This document shows, one piece after another, positions 1 to 9,096 of a DNA stretch of 37,056 nt. Positions within the stretch are counted from its first letter, which is position 1. The number at the start of each line of letters is the position of its first letter. The notes under the pieces are model-generated. The model searched no databases. It worked only from the letters and a program-made list of their open reading frames with translations, and was not told the origin of the DNA. This stretch comes from Oopsacas minuta. Its lineage: Eukaryota > Porifera > Hexactinellida > Lyssacinosida > Leucopsacidae. The DNA lies in the NCBI GenBank assembly GCA_024704765.1, contig JAKMXF010000305.1:1-37056 (forward strand), read 5' to 3'. The position numbers and the translations under genes are program-made.

Positions 1-99
1 GGGTGGATATATTGGGAAATAAATGTATGTGTTTAGAGATTATTTATAGACTAATCATTGAGTTAGTATTAGAGGGCATCAATTTCTTAACACCCTGTA

Positions 100-1470
100 C
101 AGCGTGACAAGATGAAATTGGGAATCTTGATATTCTGGTGATTTCGCTTGTTATAACGCAACCATATATTCTAAAGTCCATTCCACTCGTTGTATTCCTA
201 GATATATCACATTTCTATACACATGTACTCTTTAAAATTCTTTTCTAACACTGCCAATGTATTTTCATCCCAACTATTGTAAAAGCTAAATTGCATATTA
301 TATTTGAATATTTTTTGTTATTTTCGTTGAAAATTATTCTCATATCATTTGAATTTCATATCAAACTAGCTCTAAATAATGGAGCAAATGCACCGAGACA
401 TGACTAGGACCTTATAACTGTCCGGTATTACGGATGCGATGGAAGTTTCTTGTCGCACAGGCATTCCGAAGAGCACAGTTTATCGAACAATTTCTAAACT
501 TCGAGCCGAGATTCAATTGAGAGGAAGAGAGGTTCCGGAAAAGGTAGAGTTATCAGCAAGAATGATACCGTTTCACTTGTCAAACTAGCTCGAAACAACA
601 GGCAAATGTCTATTAGGAAGTTGACAAACAAATTCAACACCACACGTTCGAATACGTACTCCAGGGAGACCGTGAGACAACACCTCAAGAGGGTCGGGAC
701 CCACCAGAAAAGTTGCCAAAGCGACTCCGTTCCTCACACAGAAGCGTATGGGCAGACGCGTGGCTTGGGCGAAAGATAATAAGGCTACGGATTGGGAGAA
801 GGTCGTACTCAGCGACGAAATGTCTATTTGGTTATCACAAGGAAAGCTCTGCCTGTGATGCAAAAGTGAGAACTCCCAGTGAAACCCACCTCCACGCACA
901 CACAAAAGCTTCATGTTTGGGGGGCATTTTCTGCTCGTGGCACTTTCCCTTTGAAGATCTTTCGAGAAAATTTAACTGGTTTGGGCTACTGTCGAATTCT
1001 AAATAAGTGCTTGTAGTTCAGAATCAAGTTCTCTATCCTGATGGTTGGATTTTCAGAAAGACAATGATCCTAAACACACGTCCAACATTTCTAAAGAATT
1101 CATGCAGAAGGAGTGCATAATCAGAATGGATTGGCCCGCCTGTAGTCCGGATCTCAATCCAATTGAAAATCTATGGGCCTAGATAAAAATGCAGCTGGAT
1201 TTGAGAGATCTCAAGTCTCTTGATGAGCTTGAGAGTGTTGTCAATGAAGTCTGGGACAACATTTCTATTGAATTTTTGAAGCCAGATTGGGAATCTATAA
1301 GGAAAAGGGTAGTATTAGTAAAGAAGAGTTGTGGTCAGAAGATTAAGTACTAGTGGATTTGATAGTGTAGTTGTGTATGTTGTTTGTATAGTTTAGTTAT
1401 AGAAAACGAATATATCTCTTTATTAAAAGAATATCTCTACACATCTTCTCAATTTCATCGTGTCACACTG
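100..1470 (+). mobile_element. Tc1-like DNA transposon with both ends
   Basis: The left end reads CAGCGTGACAAGATGAAATT. The right end, reverse complemented, reads CAGTGTGACACGATGAAATT. The two differ at two positions and similarity continues a few bases further. Each end is flanked by TA (98-99 and 1471-1472), the Tc1/mariner target duplication. CAGTG-type termini and the total length of 1371 bp are normal for Tc1. Inside is one broken DD34E transposase on the plus strand. The element lies immediately upstream of a hAT remnant that starts about 20 bases after the right end, so it may have inserted into that hAT. I could not recognise hAT coding sequence to the left of base 98. Confidence 0.92.
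379..1353 (+). pseudogene. Tc1 transposase, broken (DD34E)
   Basis: This is a cut-and-paste transposase relic of about 325 codons, close to the usual Tc1 length of about 340. The start is the ATG at 379, about 280 bases inside the left terminal repeat. A helix-turn-helix region is recognisable from GIPKSTVYRTISKL-like sequence at 460-500. The three catalytic positions can be read in separate frames: VLSDEM near 804, KDNDPKHT at 1057-1080, and [12 protein letters not shown] near 1141-1176. From the aspartate codon at 1060 to the glutamate codon at 1165 there are 34 intervening codons in one frame, the Tc1 spacing. Damage includes a TAA at about 413, several frameshifts between 430 and 1020, and a TAG just after the PIENLWA stretch. 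The element cannot encode its own transposase. Confidence 0.9.
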
Positions 1471-1490
1471 TATAATATACTTTGGCGTTA

Positions 1491-2404
1491 TCCAGACGGT
1501 ATATAACCTTTTCGGCCAATCTTCAAAGATGGGAAATTTTTCAAGCTGAAATAGGTGGAGCATTAAAGCAGCTAGCTGGCACAAGATGGACCGATAGTAT
1601 GCTAGTGCTCGACCGTTTTCGAAACTCTTCTAGGGTCAAGTGCTGCTCTCGAGAAACTACAGTCTCTAAATCTAAACTCAAACAAGCGATGTGGATTGTG
1701 CATTTAGGTAGTAGTGAAACTTTCTCAGTTTCCTTGTGTTATAATGTCATCAATGTGGCTAAAGATTCTAGTAGAGATCGAAAAGCGTAGACAGTAATTC
1801 AAGTTCGGAGAACAAAAATTCATGTCGAGGTGAACAACCTTAGGTGCATCTGCATTAGGCATTTTTTCAAAGTTTCCAACTGAATTTAAGGAAGTATACT
1901 TTGAAATCATTATGGAATCTGTGCTTAGTGGAATTTCACGGGTTTTACACATGCTGAGAACATAAACTCTGTATTTGGTTTCTTGTGGATGGGATGTATA
2001 TGAAGATGAATTAGGATGTATTATCAAATTCTTATGTACAATTTGCAATTTTCTACTTCATGGATGTTTGTGACAATGATCTTCTAAGTGAAATATTTCA
2101 TCTGAAGTTTATTAAGCAAGCCAACTTGGGAGAAAGACAACTGAATCCACTCGACTTGTTAAACATTATTCACAAACAAAATTTGCAAGAGATCTTTGCA
2201 ACATTTCACTCACACTTAGTATCTTCTGCATACTCACGCTTACAATTGTCTCTGGTGAACGCAGTCTTAGCTATCATTGATTAAAACTACCTTCGAATTT
2301 CAATGGGACAGGAAAAGCTGAATGATCAAGCAGTTCTTAGCATAGAGAGCGACCTGTCATGAAACGTTGAAATTTGCTAGACAGAAAACCAGAAAAGCAT
2401 ATTT
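1491..2404 (+). pseudogene. hAT transposase remnant, ZMYM type (C-terminal part)
   Basis: The reading contains LQRWEIFQAEIGGALKQL followed by AGTRWTD, the hAT stretch in which a conserved TRW follows an RWEIL-like segment. Later, LLNIIHKQNLQEIF is followed after a frameshift by ILTLTIVSGERSLS at about 2220-2275. This is a decayed copy of the hAT dimerisation motif (LTLPVTVASAERSFSKLK in intact relatives). It continues with MGQEKLNDQAVLSIE (2303-2350) and LKFARQKTRKA (2368-2400), which correspond to the last conserved segments of ZMYM1/ZMYM6-like hAT proteins. At least three frame changes and internal stops break it. The N-terminal zinc finger and first catalytic residues are missing, probably lost near the Tc1 insertion. 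The C-rich string ctcgcggccccctg at 2541 may be its decayed terminal repeat. Confidence 0.75.
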
Positions 2405-3263
2405 GTGGATGCTAATAATAGTGATAATATACAGATAGGTATAATTTGGTAGCATATTATAACCTTAGTGGAAAAAATCAACAATATTTGGCATGTTTTC
2501 GACTGTTCACTACATAAAAAGGAACCCCAAAAATGAGTTTCTCGCGGCCCCCTGCTAGCTATCCCGCGTACTGTTTATGTGTCATCAAACTATGGTTTCT
2601 TGTAATGGAATTAACCTCTACTAAAAGTAGACCGAATTTCGATTTTGTGAGTAAAACTAACATCTACTTATTTGTGAAGTAGAACTAATATCTACATGGG
2701 AATAGAACTAATGCATGCGCCCCAATTAATATACAGAATAATATATAGCCTATGAATTTTTGCTCGAATGAATAGATTTGCTTATATTTGTAGAACTACA
2801 AATTATCAAGCATTATATTCAACGAAATTCAGAAAGTTGGAAAGAAGTGTGTAGTAAGCATATATCTAGCAAATATTTCATTCTTTGATATATGATGTGT
2901 TCAATAAATATAATATCGATGTATTTTACAAAGTATATAAACTATAGAGGATGTGTAGCGCTCTAGAGTTACTGTAGGGACTATGGATCGCACATATAGA
3001 AATTATCCGAAGATAGCTAGAGAGAGTAAGAATTTATACCAATGTGTCTAGCAAATTCATTGTGTATATGCGATCTTGCGTAGCTCAAATTTGTATTCTG
3101 GTCTCTATTTGAGCTTCAATGGCGTACACTTGAAGATCGATTTATTCCAGTGCTGATGAAATAATTTAGTGGAATCCATATCAAACAGTGGAAATGTGCA
3201 TAATCTGGACAAAATAAATGAATGCTAAAAGGAGTAGTCAAAATTTATAAGAGGGAGTGATAT
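2405..3263. other. AT-rich spacer without recognisable genes
   Basis: I see no long ORF, no transposase motif and no clear terminal repeats here. The only compositional irregularity is the GC-rich string at 2541-2575 (ctcgcggccccctgc and the following bases), which may belong to the decayed end of the hAT remnant just upstream. The motif agtagaactaatatctac and close variants recur between 2620 and 2710, too degenerate to call a tandem array. Confidence 0.5.
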
Positions 3264-3388
3264 GTAAAAATGTTGTATAGCGAAATCTGTACAAACACGG
3301 AAGCCAAGAAAGGAGCAATTCAAAACTGTATACAAACTACAAAGGTAAAAATGTTAGTTAACGAAATCCGTATGGAACATGCCAATTC
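3264..3388. repeat. Degenerate ~80-bp tandem repeat, left block
   Basis: One unit runs from about 3264 to 3343 and a second begins at 3344. Both start gtaaaaatgtt and continue through an agcgaaatctgta or aacgaaatccgta segment. The first unit also carries aaggagcaattcaaaactgta. The same unit recurs in the same orientation at 4222-4407, on the other side of a palindrome. The copies are clearly related but many bases differ, so the array is old. Confidence 0.55.
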
Positions 3389-3444
3389 GAAATGAATAAA
3401 TGAGTGAAATGGATAAATGTGGGGCACTAACGGAACACAAACTA

Positions 3445-4124
3445 TGTTTGTTAACATTTTCCTGACTAAATCGAGGAATATATTCCTAACTAGATATTTT
3501 CTAGTCGCAATTTGCTCATTAATAGATAATGAACTAAAATATTATTCAATTGCAAGTTACAAAGAATGAAAATTAGGTGGAACAATTCTGAAAGCATATG
3601 AGATATCTACGGTCTATTATCCAAAATCATTATCGTGAATTGTTTGGATAAAATTTTGTTGTCTTGTTAGCATTTGAATATTGTCACATTTGAATAAGTT
3701 ACATACATCAAATATTTGTATGCCACCTCTTGATTGAATTTAATATGTGGCAAAAAATCAACGTTATCTCCGACTATAGTAGTATTAGTAAGTCAATATA
3801 GAGATTCTCAAAGATTTTCGTGCTGTTTTCCATTCTTATGCCGACATTCAATTGATGTGCCACTTCTGCCATTGTTGGCAGATATATAAAAATGCAAATA
3901 TTTGAACAAGATTTGCTCTAAACATTCCGTAATATTCATACTGGATTAGTACAGACCATAAAATTCAAATAAGCTATCGGAATTATTCCATCTCATATGC
4001 ATTCTATGCAAACTGCAATTGAATGATCTATTCACTAATTAACCATTTAATGAGCAATGTGTGACTAGAAAATATCTAAATAGAAGGATATTCATGAATT
4101 ATGTCAGGAAAATGTTAACAAACA
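3445..4124. repeat. Degenerate foldback (large inverted repeat)
   Basis: The arms face each other. The segment tgtttgttaacattttcctg at 3445-3464 and its exact reverse complement at 4105-4124 form the outer part, and the perfect match extends to 22 bases. Inward, agatattttctagtc pairs with gactagaaaatatct and attgctcattaa-like stretches also pair. Matching decays toward 3610 and 3960, leaving an unpaired centre of about 350 bases. No coding sequence is recognisable. It is flanked on both sides by copies of the ~80-bp repeat, so the whole 3264-4407 block may be one old non-autonomous foldback element. Confidence 0.6.
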
Positions 4125-4221
4125 AATATTTCATTCAGATATATTTGCGGATGGATGCATACTCAAATTTTGCCAAATTTCCATAATTTGGAATTGTATA
4201 ATTAGTGGTGTGCAAGTCCAC

Positions 4222-4407
4222 GTTCCGTTAGCGTACATCGAAATTTGTAACAGAGCATGGAAGCTAAGAGGCAGTTCAAAACGGGATAACAGCCTGAAAT
4301 GTAACATGTTGTATAGCAATTCTGTGCTCGTACATTGAAGCTTAGAAAGGGATAATTCAAAACTGTATAGAGACCTAAATGGAAAATGTGGTATAGAGAT
4401 ATCTGGA
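4222..4407. repeat. Degenerate ~80-bp tandem repeat, right block
   Basis: At least two units are visible. One contains acatcgaaatttgtaacaga then agctaagaggcagttcaaaac. The next contains gtatagcaattctgtgctcg then aaagggataattcaaaactg. A partial third starts at ggaaaatgtggtatagagat. They match the units at 3264-3388 in the same orientation. Short ORFs overlapping this block on either strand are accidental. Confidence 0.55.
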
Positions 4408-4766
4408 TAAGAATATGGACGATAAGAAATTTTGAGAAACAGGTATACTTTTGCAATCCATCTGTCAAATCCAAACGCCCAGGTATTCAATCTCATTCAT
4501 GTAAATACGTTTGTTATTACTTCATCGATCATAAAATCATCTGTTTCAGGTTGAAACATAGTAAGTTTGTTGAGAGCCCATGAAAAGTGGGCAGGCAAGT
4601 CTATATTCATTATAGTGATGATGTCAGATAATAGTACTTCAAAATTGAATGAGCTTCTTTTGACTACGAGTGCTGATAACATATTCCTAATATGAAAAAG
4701 GCTTAGAACCTTATAGAGGTGTATTTAGTGCGAATCTAGTCAATATTAGGCCAAAACTATAGTATA

Positions 4767-4951
4767 CAGTAGAACTCGGATAAGACGTACCCCTCGGGAA
4801 ACAGAAATTAGTACGTCTTAACCAAGTGTACGTCTTATCCGAATATATTTGCATTACAAATAATGATGACTGATATTTTGGGATATAAGAAATAGTACGT
4901 CTTAACCGAGTGTACGTCTTAAGCCGAGTACGTCTTATCCGAGTTCTACTG
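4767..4951. mobile_element. Pogo-type MITE, 185 bp, perfect 24-bp ends
   Basis: The left end cagtagaactcggataagac is followed by gtac. The right end is its exact reverse complement over 24 bases. TA flanks both sides (4765-4766 and 4952-4953). CAGTAGAACTCGG-type termini with a TA duplication fit the pogo/Tigger branch of the Tc1/mariner superfamily. Inside, the subterminal string gtacgtctta followed by acc or agcc recurs several times, giving multiple copies of a possible transposase-binding word. No coding capacity is present. The perfect terminal repeats suggest it is one of the younger insertions in the window. Confidence 0.88.
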
Positions 4952-4953
4952 TA

Positions 4954-6060
4954 TTAGATTTTCCAAACTCAGATGGGCTATGGGTAAATTGTATAAAATA
5001 TGTATCATAACCATATCAAAATCAACTAGCTTAACCAGCTTGGTTAGGGTATATATGTTAGCCAAATTTGGTCAAATTGACCATGAACGACATAAATATC
5101 TCTGGCGCATGCTGGCAATTGGTGAAGGAATATAATCACCGATGAAAAACCATGTGATACATCATACGAAATTATGTCATAATATACTCATATGTAAGCA
5201 TCCGCAAACCCTTTAATAGTCAAAACTTTGTCCCAAACCTTTTGTTATGCTTCTACTTCTATTGCTACTAATTAGGACTGTCCAAAGTTGTATAATCAGA
5301 TATCTAACCAGTGACCGAGGTTAGAATGTGATTAATAGATTGAAACTTCAAGGAATTACTACAAAGAGACAAGGCATAGATTTATACAAATACGTGACGC
5401 ATGGACCAGCGCTACATCGAATAAATGTAGATGCTCTTTGGTTTTGGCCAGTGCTATTAGTGTGCACTTTCGATTGTACATCTCCCGTACTGGTAACCTA
5501 GCTATACTTGGAGCAGTGCCCAACATTATAGGCTGCAGGTCTATAATATACTTCTTGATGAGGTAACTAGAATATTTAGAGTACACCTAATAAACATATA
5601 TCTGTATAGAGATATAAAAATCATTGCATGTGCAGCATTGTATTTATACACACATACATCATGTCTGTATATAAAGTAGTTATCTGAGAATGGGTCACGT
5701 CGATAAAGTGGATGCTGTCATTATTGTTGATGAGGATTACAATAATAAAGGGAAGCACAAAACAACTCGATTTATATTTTTGACATTTGAGAGTTATATA
5801 ATTAGGGGCTACAATCCCGTAAAATATTTTAAGCCCCGGGATTCAAGAAAATCTCCATCCCGGATCCGGGGATTCTTCGGGATTGTATTTTGAGTACCAA
5901 ATTTTGTGAATGTCAATTGGGAAGCTTAGAGAAGAAAGATACGTATTTAATTTGATTATTGGCAAACACATAGTATAAGATGAATAACTTTTTAATACCA
6001 AGGAGGTCCAAAAAGTTTTTAGAATCTATATGAAGGAATAGTTGGAAATGGATTATTATT
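4954..6060. other. Spacer; one tiny GC-rich inverted structure at 5810-5887
   Basis: Most of this stretch is AT-rich and unremarkable. The exception is 5810-5887. It begins tacaatcccg and ends with the exact reverse complement cgggattgta. It contains two direct copies of a ccccgggattc-like word and the palindrome cccggatccggg. This resembles terminal sequence of the hAT family found at 30050-32454 (gaatcccc and gggattc words), so it may be a solo end or a very short MITE. Bases 5990-6060 probably belong to the 3' flank of the mariner element that follows. Confidence 0.4.
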
Positions 6061-7119
6061 TTATAGTTTCTCGAAGTATACACCAAATGACTGGATGCAT
6101 AAATCCATCCTTCTAAACCAACTTTCAAAACAATTTTCCCAGTCTTCATTGGTAGGTCTTGGAGGGCCTCATTATAAGCCAGTCTTGCCTCTTCTGTACT
6201 ATTGAAATTAACCCCTTTGATCTTCTTTTTAGTTTAGGGAAAAGAAAGTCGCATGGCTTCCAATCTGGGGAATATGCTGGATGGGTATCAATTTTATGCC
6301 ATTTTCTGCAAAGAAATCCATTGTCGAAGCTGCCTTGTGTGCACTTGTATTGTTATGGCGCCATTGAAGTGAGGTGAGATAGGCTTTAGGATGTAAAATG
6401 CTCCAATTTTCTATCACCTGAGGCATGCAAATGTTGGCATACCAACTCGCAGTTACAGTATTTTGCTCGACAAGGGGAATAGTAGCAACATGTCCCGTTT
6501 TAGAGATAAAACTGGCGATCATTTGCTTGTTGCCACTTTGTGCACTTTCAATTTTTGAGGGGGATCATCATCTTGAAAAGCCAAATTGAGGATTGTTGCA
6601 TCGTCTCTGGGTCATATTGGTAAATCCAAGTCTCATCTCCCATAATGAATGTACTCAATAGCTTTGAACGACCATGATCGAATTTTCCGATCATAAAATT
6701 TGGACCAATACACTCGAGTTGTCATTTGTTCTTCAGAAAGTTTATGTGGAATCCAACGTGCAGCCAGTTTCCTCGCGAAGAGATGTTCATGAAGTATGGT
6801 ATGGAGGTTTCCTCTGCTGATGTCTAAATGACTCATTATTTCGTCTATTATTATTCGACGCTCATTTTTGCTTATATTTTTAACTTTCTGGATATTTCCT
6901 GGGTTAACCGCATCTGCAGGACGTCTTGATCGCATCTCATTACTTAGAGTCTTTCGTCTATGGTTAAATTCACCGTGCCAGTTGTACACTGTAGCCAAAG
7001 ATATTGATTTTTCCAAATGTGTCCTGAAGTTGAATATGTGATTCTTTAGGACTGAGTTTTCTCATAAAGTCATAGAAAATCATTGCGCGAAAGTCCCTCC
7101 TTTCCAAATGTAAATCCAT
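6061..7119 (-). pseudogene. Mariner transposase, broken; second catalytic Asp lost
   Basis: The start ATG (minus strand, 7119-7117) opens MDLHLERRDFRAMIFYDFMR, a typical mariner N-terminus. The stop after a YFEKL ending at 6061 gives about 352 codons, the family length. A helix-turn-helix region with TVYNWHGEFN and a WIPHKLSEEQ segment precede MGDETWIYQYDPET, the first catalytic Asp, at about 6650-6610. The second site reads HNNTSAH where functional mariners have HDN..AH, an Asp-to-Asn change. The third site, PCDFL, is present but in a shifted frame. At least four frameshifts break the gene. A last segment FNSTEEARLAYNEAL matches the usual C-terminus. No clear terminal repeats were found, though accaaggaggtccaaaaag at 5997 may be a decayed end. 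Confidence 0.85.
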
Positions 7120-7279
7120 GAGAAATAATTAGGTATGAGTTTAAAATTACAGCCAAGTGCTGACTATATAAGTAGCTGTCAAAAAAGTAATAAAGATAAA
7201 ACCTTAGATATATAAACTAGAGTAGTTATAAATAGTGTACTATAGATATAAGACGTAGTGGTGCGCAAGAAATGAAGTT

Positions 7280-7810
7280 ACAGCATTCATTCTGAATCCT
7301 TCTTTGGATAATTGCTTCAATAATCCTATTGTTGTGTTCTGGAGGATGGTGATTTTGCATTTCATCAAGCAAAAATATAATCCTTGCTTATGCAGTGATA
7401 AAATTTACATCTCTTCTACACAAAGTCTCAATTGCAATCTTGATAGGGCCCAACGCTTGTCAATATGTGAAATTTGGCTGAACTCCTCATCACCTATTTT
7501 GATTTCAGAATTCAGATCAAGAAGTGTCTTTTGAACTGGTATCTGTATCCCAACAATCCTTTCGGACATGTTCAAGAGTGAACTGCAGCGAGTTTTGCAA
7601 TCAAGGATTAGCTGCAAACCATTTGAGTGCTTTTCTTTAACATAACCTTGCAAAGATTTCGTTTACAAGAGAACGCTTGAATACCTTTGAAACTCGAAGA
7701 ACCATATTGACTTTGTGAGAAATGTCAATATTTACCATCAAAGCATTTTCATGCTCAGCATCATGAATAGTTCATCTATCTGCGTCTTCCACTTCATCTA
7801 CTGGTAACGA
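7280..7810 (-). pseudogene. hAT transposase fragment (BED-finger family)
   Basis: Read on the minus strand, an acidic stretch is followed by a segment like HKVNMVLRVSKVFKRS, then SYVKEKHSNGLQLILDC-like sequence, KTRCSSLLNMSERI, and a LNSEIKIGDEEFSQI tail. The middle part corresponds to the hAT TRW..SL region with the conserved Trp changed to Cys. After a frameshift, FLLDEMQNHH-like sequence follows near 7350. The same segments, in the same order and with similar wording, occur in the hAT at 30301-32172, so this is a related family. Both the zinc-finger N-terminus and the dimerisation C-terminus are absent. Its lower end lies close to the mariner relic at 6061-7119, which may have interrupted it. 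Confidence 0.7.
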
Positions 7811-8204
7811 AAACCACCTATAAACTTGGGTAAGGGAAAATACCTCTTAATGGGGAAAGGGGAATGTAGTATAATAGTAAGTAAGTAATTAATCCAAAAT
7901 AGAAGAGTATCATATGTTGGCGTTTAGACACAGACTTGGTAAATGAATCAAATATATTCAGGTCTTTATAGATTCCTATCTATTACTAGATGTTATTATT
8001 TACAAATTATACAAATATACTAATCGACAAGTTACAAACCTGAACGAGGGAATTTTCATTGACGTTTGAAATCATTTTAGAATGTACTTAGTAGTTGTAC
8101 ATAGTAGTAAATATCTTTCTACTTAGTAGAAAACAATGAGTTATTCGCATATTTAAATCGCAAATAATTTACTCAATTATCCACCGAGCTGTAGCATTTT
8201 GAAA
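7811..8204. other. AT-rich spacer
   Basis: This sequence lies between the hAT fragment and the left end of the split mariner. I see no ORF, terminal repeat or RNA gene in it. Confidence 0.5.
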
Positions 8205-8392
8205 TACGAGGGGCACTCGGTGCTCCTCGTATCTCAAAACTATACCCCATTTTCAATTCATTGCAATTCTGTCGACTTTTTATATATATTCTTCAAGTGA
8301 TTATATGGTACTAAACCAAATTTCAAGTCAATACGATAATCTATTATAGATATAATTTTCTTCAAGTGTTTAGAATTTACGATTTTTGAAAT

Positions 8393-9094
8393 ATGACTAT
8401 GGATCTAAATCGAGAACATTTCCGTGGGATGATATTCTATAATTCTAAGATTGGTTAAGCTCATCATGATTGTCCTGAACGTTTGACTCAGGCATTTTCA
8501 ATATCTCCATCATTTTCAACTGTTACCTACTGGAATAGTGAATTTTCACGAAAACGGGAATAGTTTGGAGTTGCTCCAAGAACTGGTAGACCACAAACTG
8601 CGACAACAACTGGCCATATCGAGATAGTACGGTGCAGTGCGCAATATATTACTTGAAATTTTGGTCTACACAAGCTTAACAGTCGGCGGATCCCACATCT
8701 CTTGACGGATTCCCAAAAGCAAGCTAGGATTGTTGATTGGTGTAAATCTATGCTAGTGAAATTCGATATGGGGAAGTCTAGTAGAGTTTCTCAGATAATT
8801 ACAGGCGATGAGACTTGGATATATTCTTATGAGCCTGAGAAAAGAAACTATCTCAGGTTTGGGTGTTTTCTAACGAGGATGCCCCAACAAAGGTGGCGTG
8901 TGTGTAAGTGAAACTGGAAAACAAATGGTTGCCACTTTTGTTGGTAAAAGAGGTGATGTAGCAACTGTAATGTTGACAGAACAAAGAACAGTAACTGCTA
9001 AATGGCATTATACAGTTTTCCTTACAGTACTTTCTCAAAACCTCTGTGAACAGGGCCCGGATTCACCACTTAGAGGTTTACAGGTTTTTTTTAA
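8393..9094 (+). pseudogene. Mariner transposase, N-terminal part
   Basis: Translation opens MTMDLNREHFRGMIFYN, a mariner N-terminus. It continues through TVTYWNSEFSR and APRTGRPQTATTT (helix-turn-helix and linker), then KLNSRRIPHLLTDSQK and GDETWIYSYEPE with the first catalytic Asp near 8810. MVATFVGKRGDVATVML and EQRTVTAKWHYT follow after a frameshift, then PLRGLQVF at the insertion point. In mariners the next residues should be the second catalytic block, and that block is found 2.3 kb downstream at 11400. A TAA at about 8456 and several frame changes inactivate it. This lineage differs from the mariners at 6061-7119 and 33626-34682. Confidence 0.85.
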
Positions 9095-9096
9095 TA

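Noticed and set aside
4131-4496. Minus-strand 121-codon ORF
   Set aside because: It overlaps the degenerate repeat block and foldback arm. The composition is that of translated repeat.
4767-4951. CRISPR-like repeat array
   Set aside because: The repeated words are irregularly spaced, there are no unique spacers, and TA plus perfect inverted ends show a MITE.
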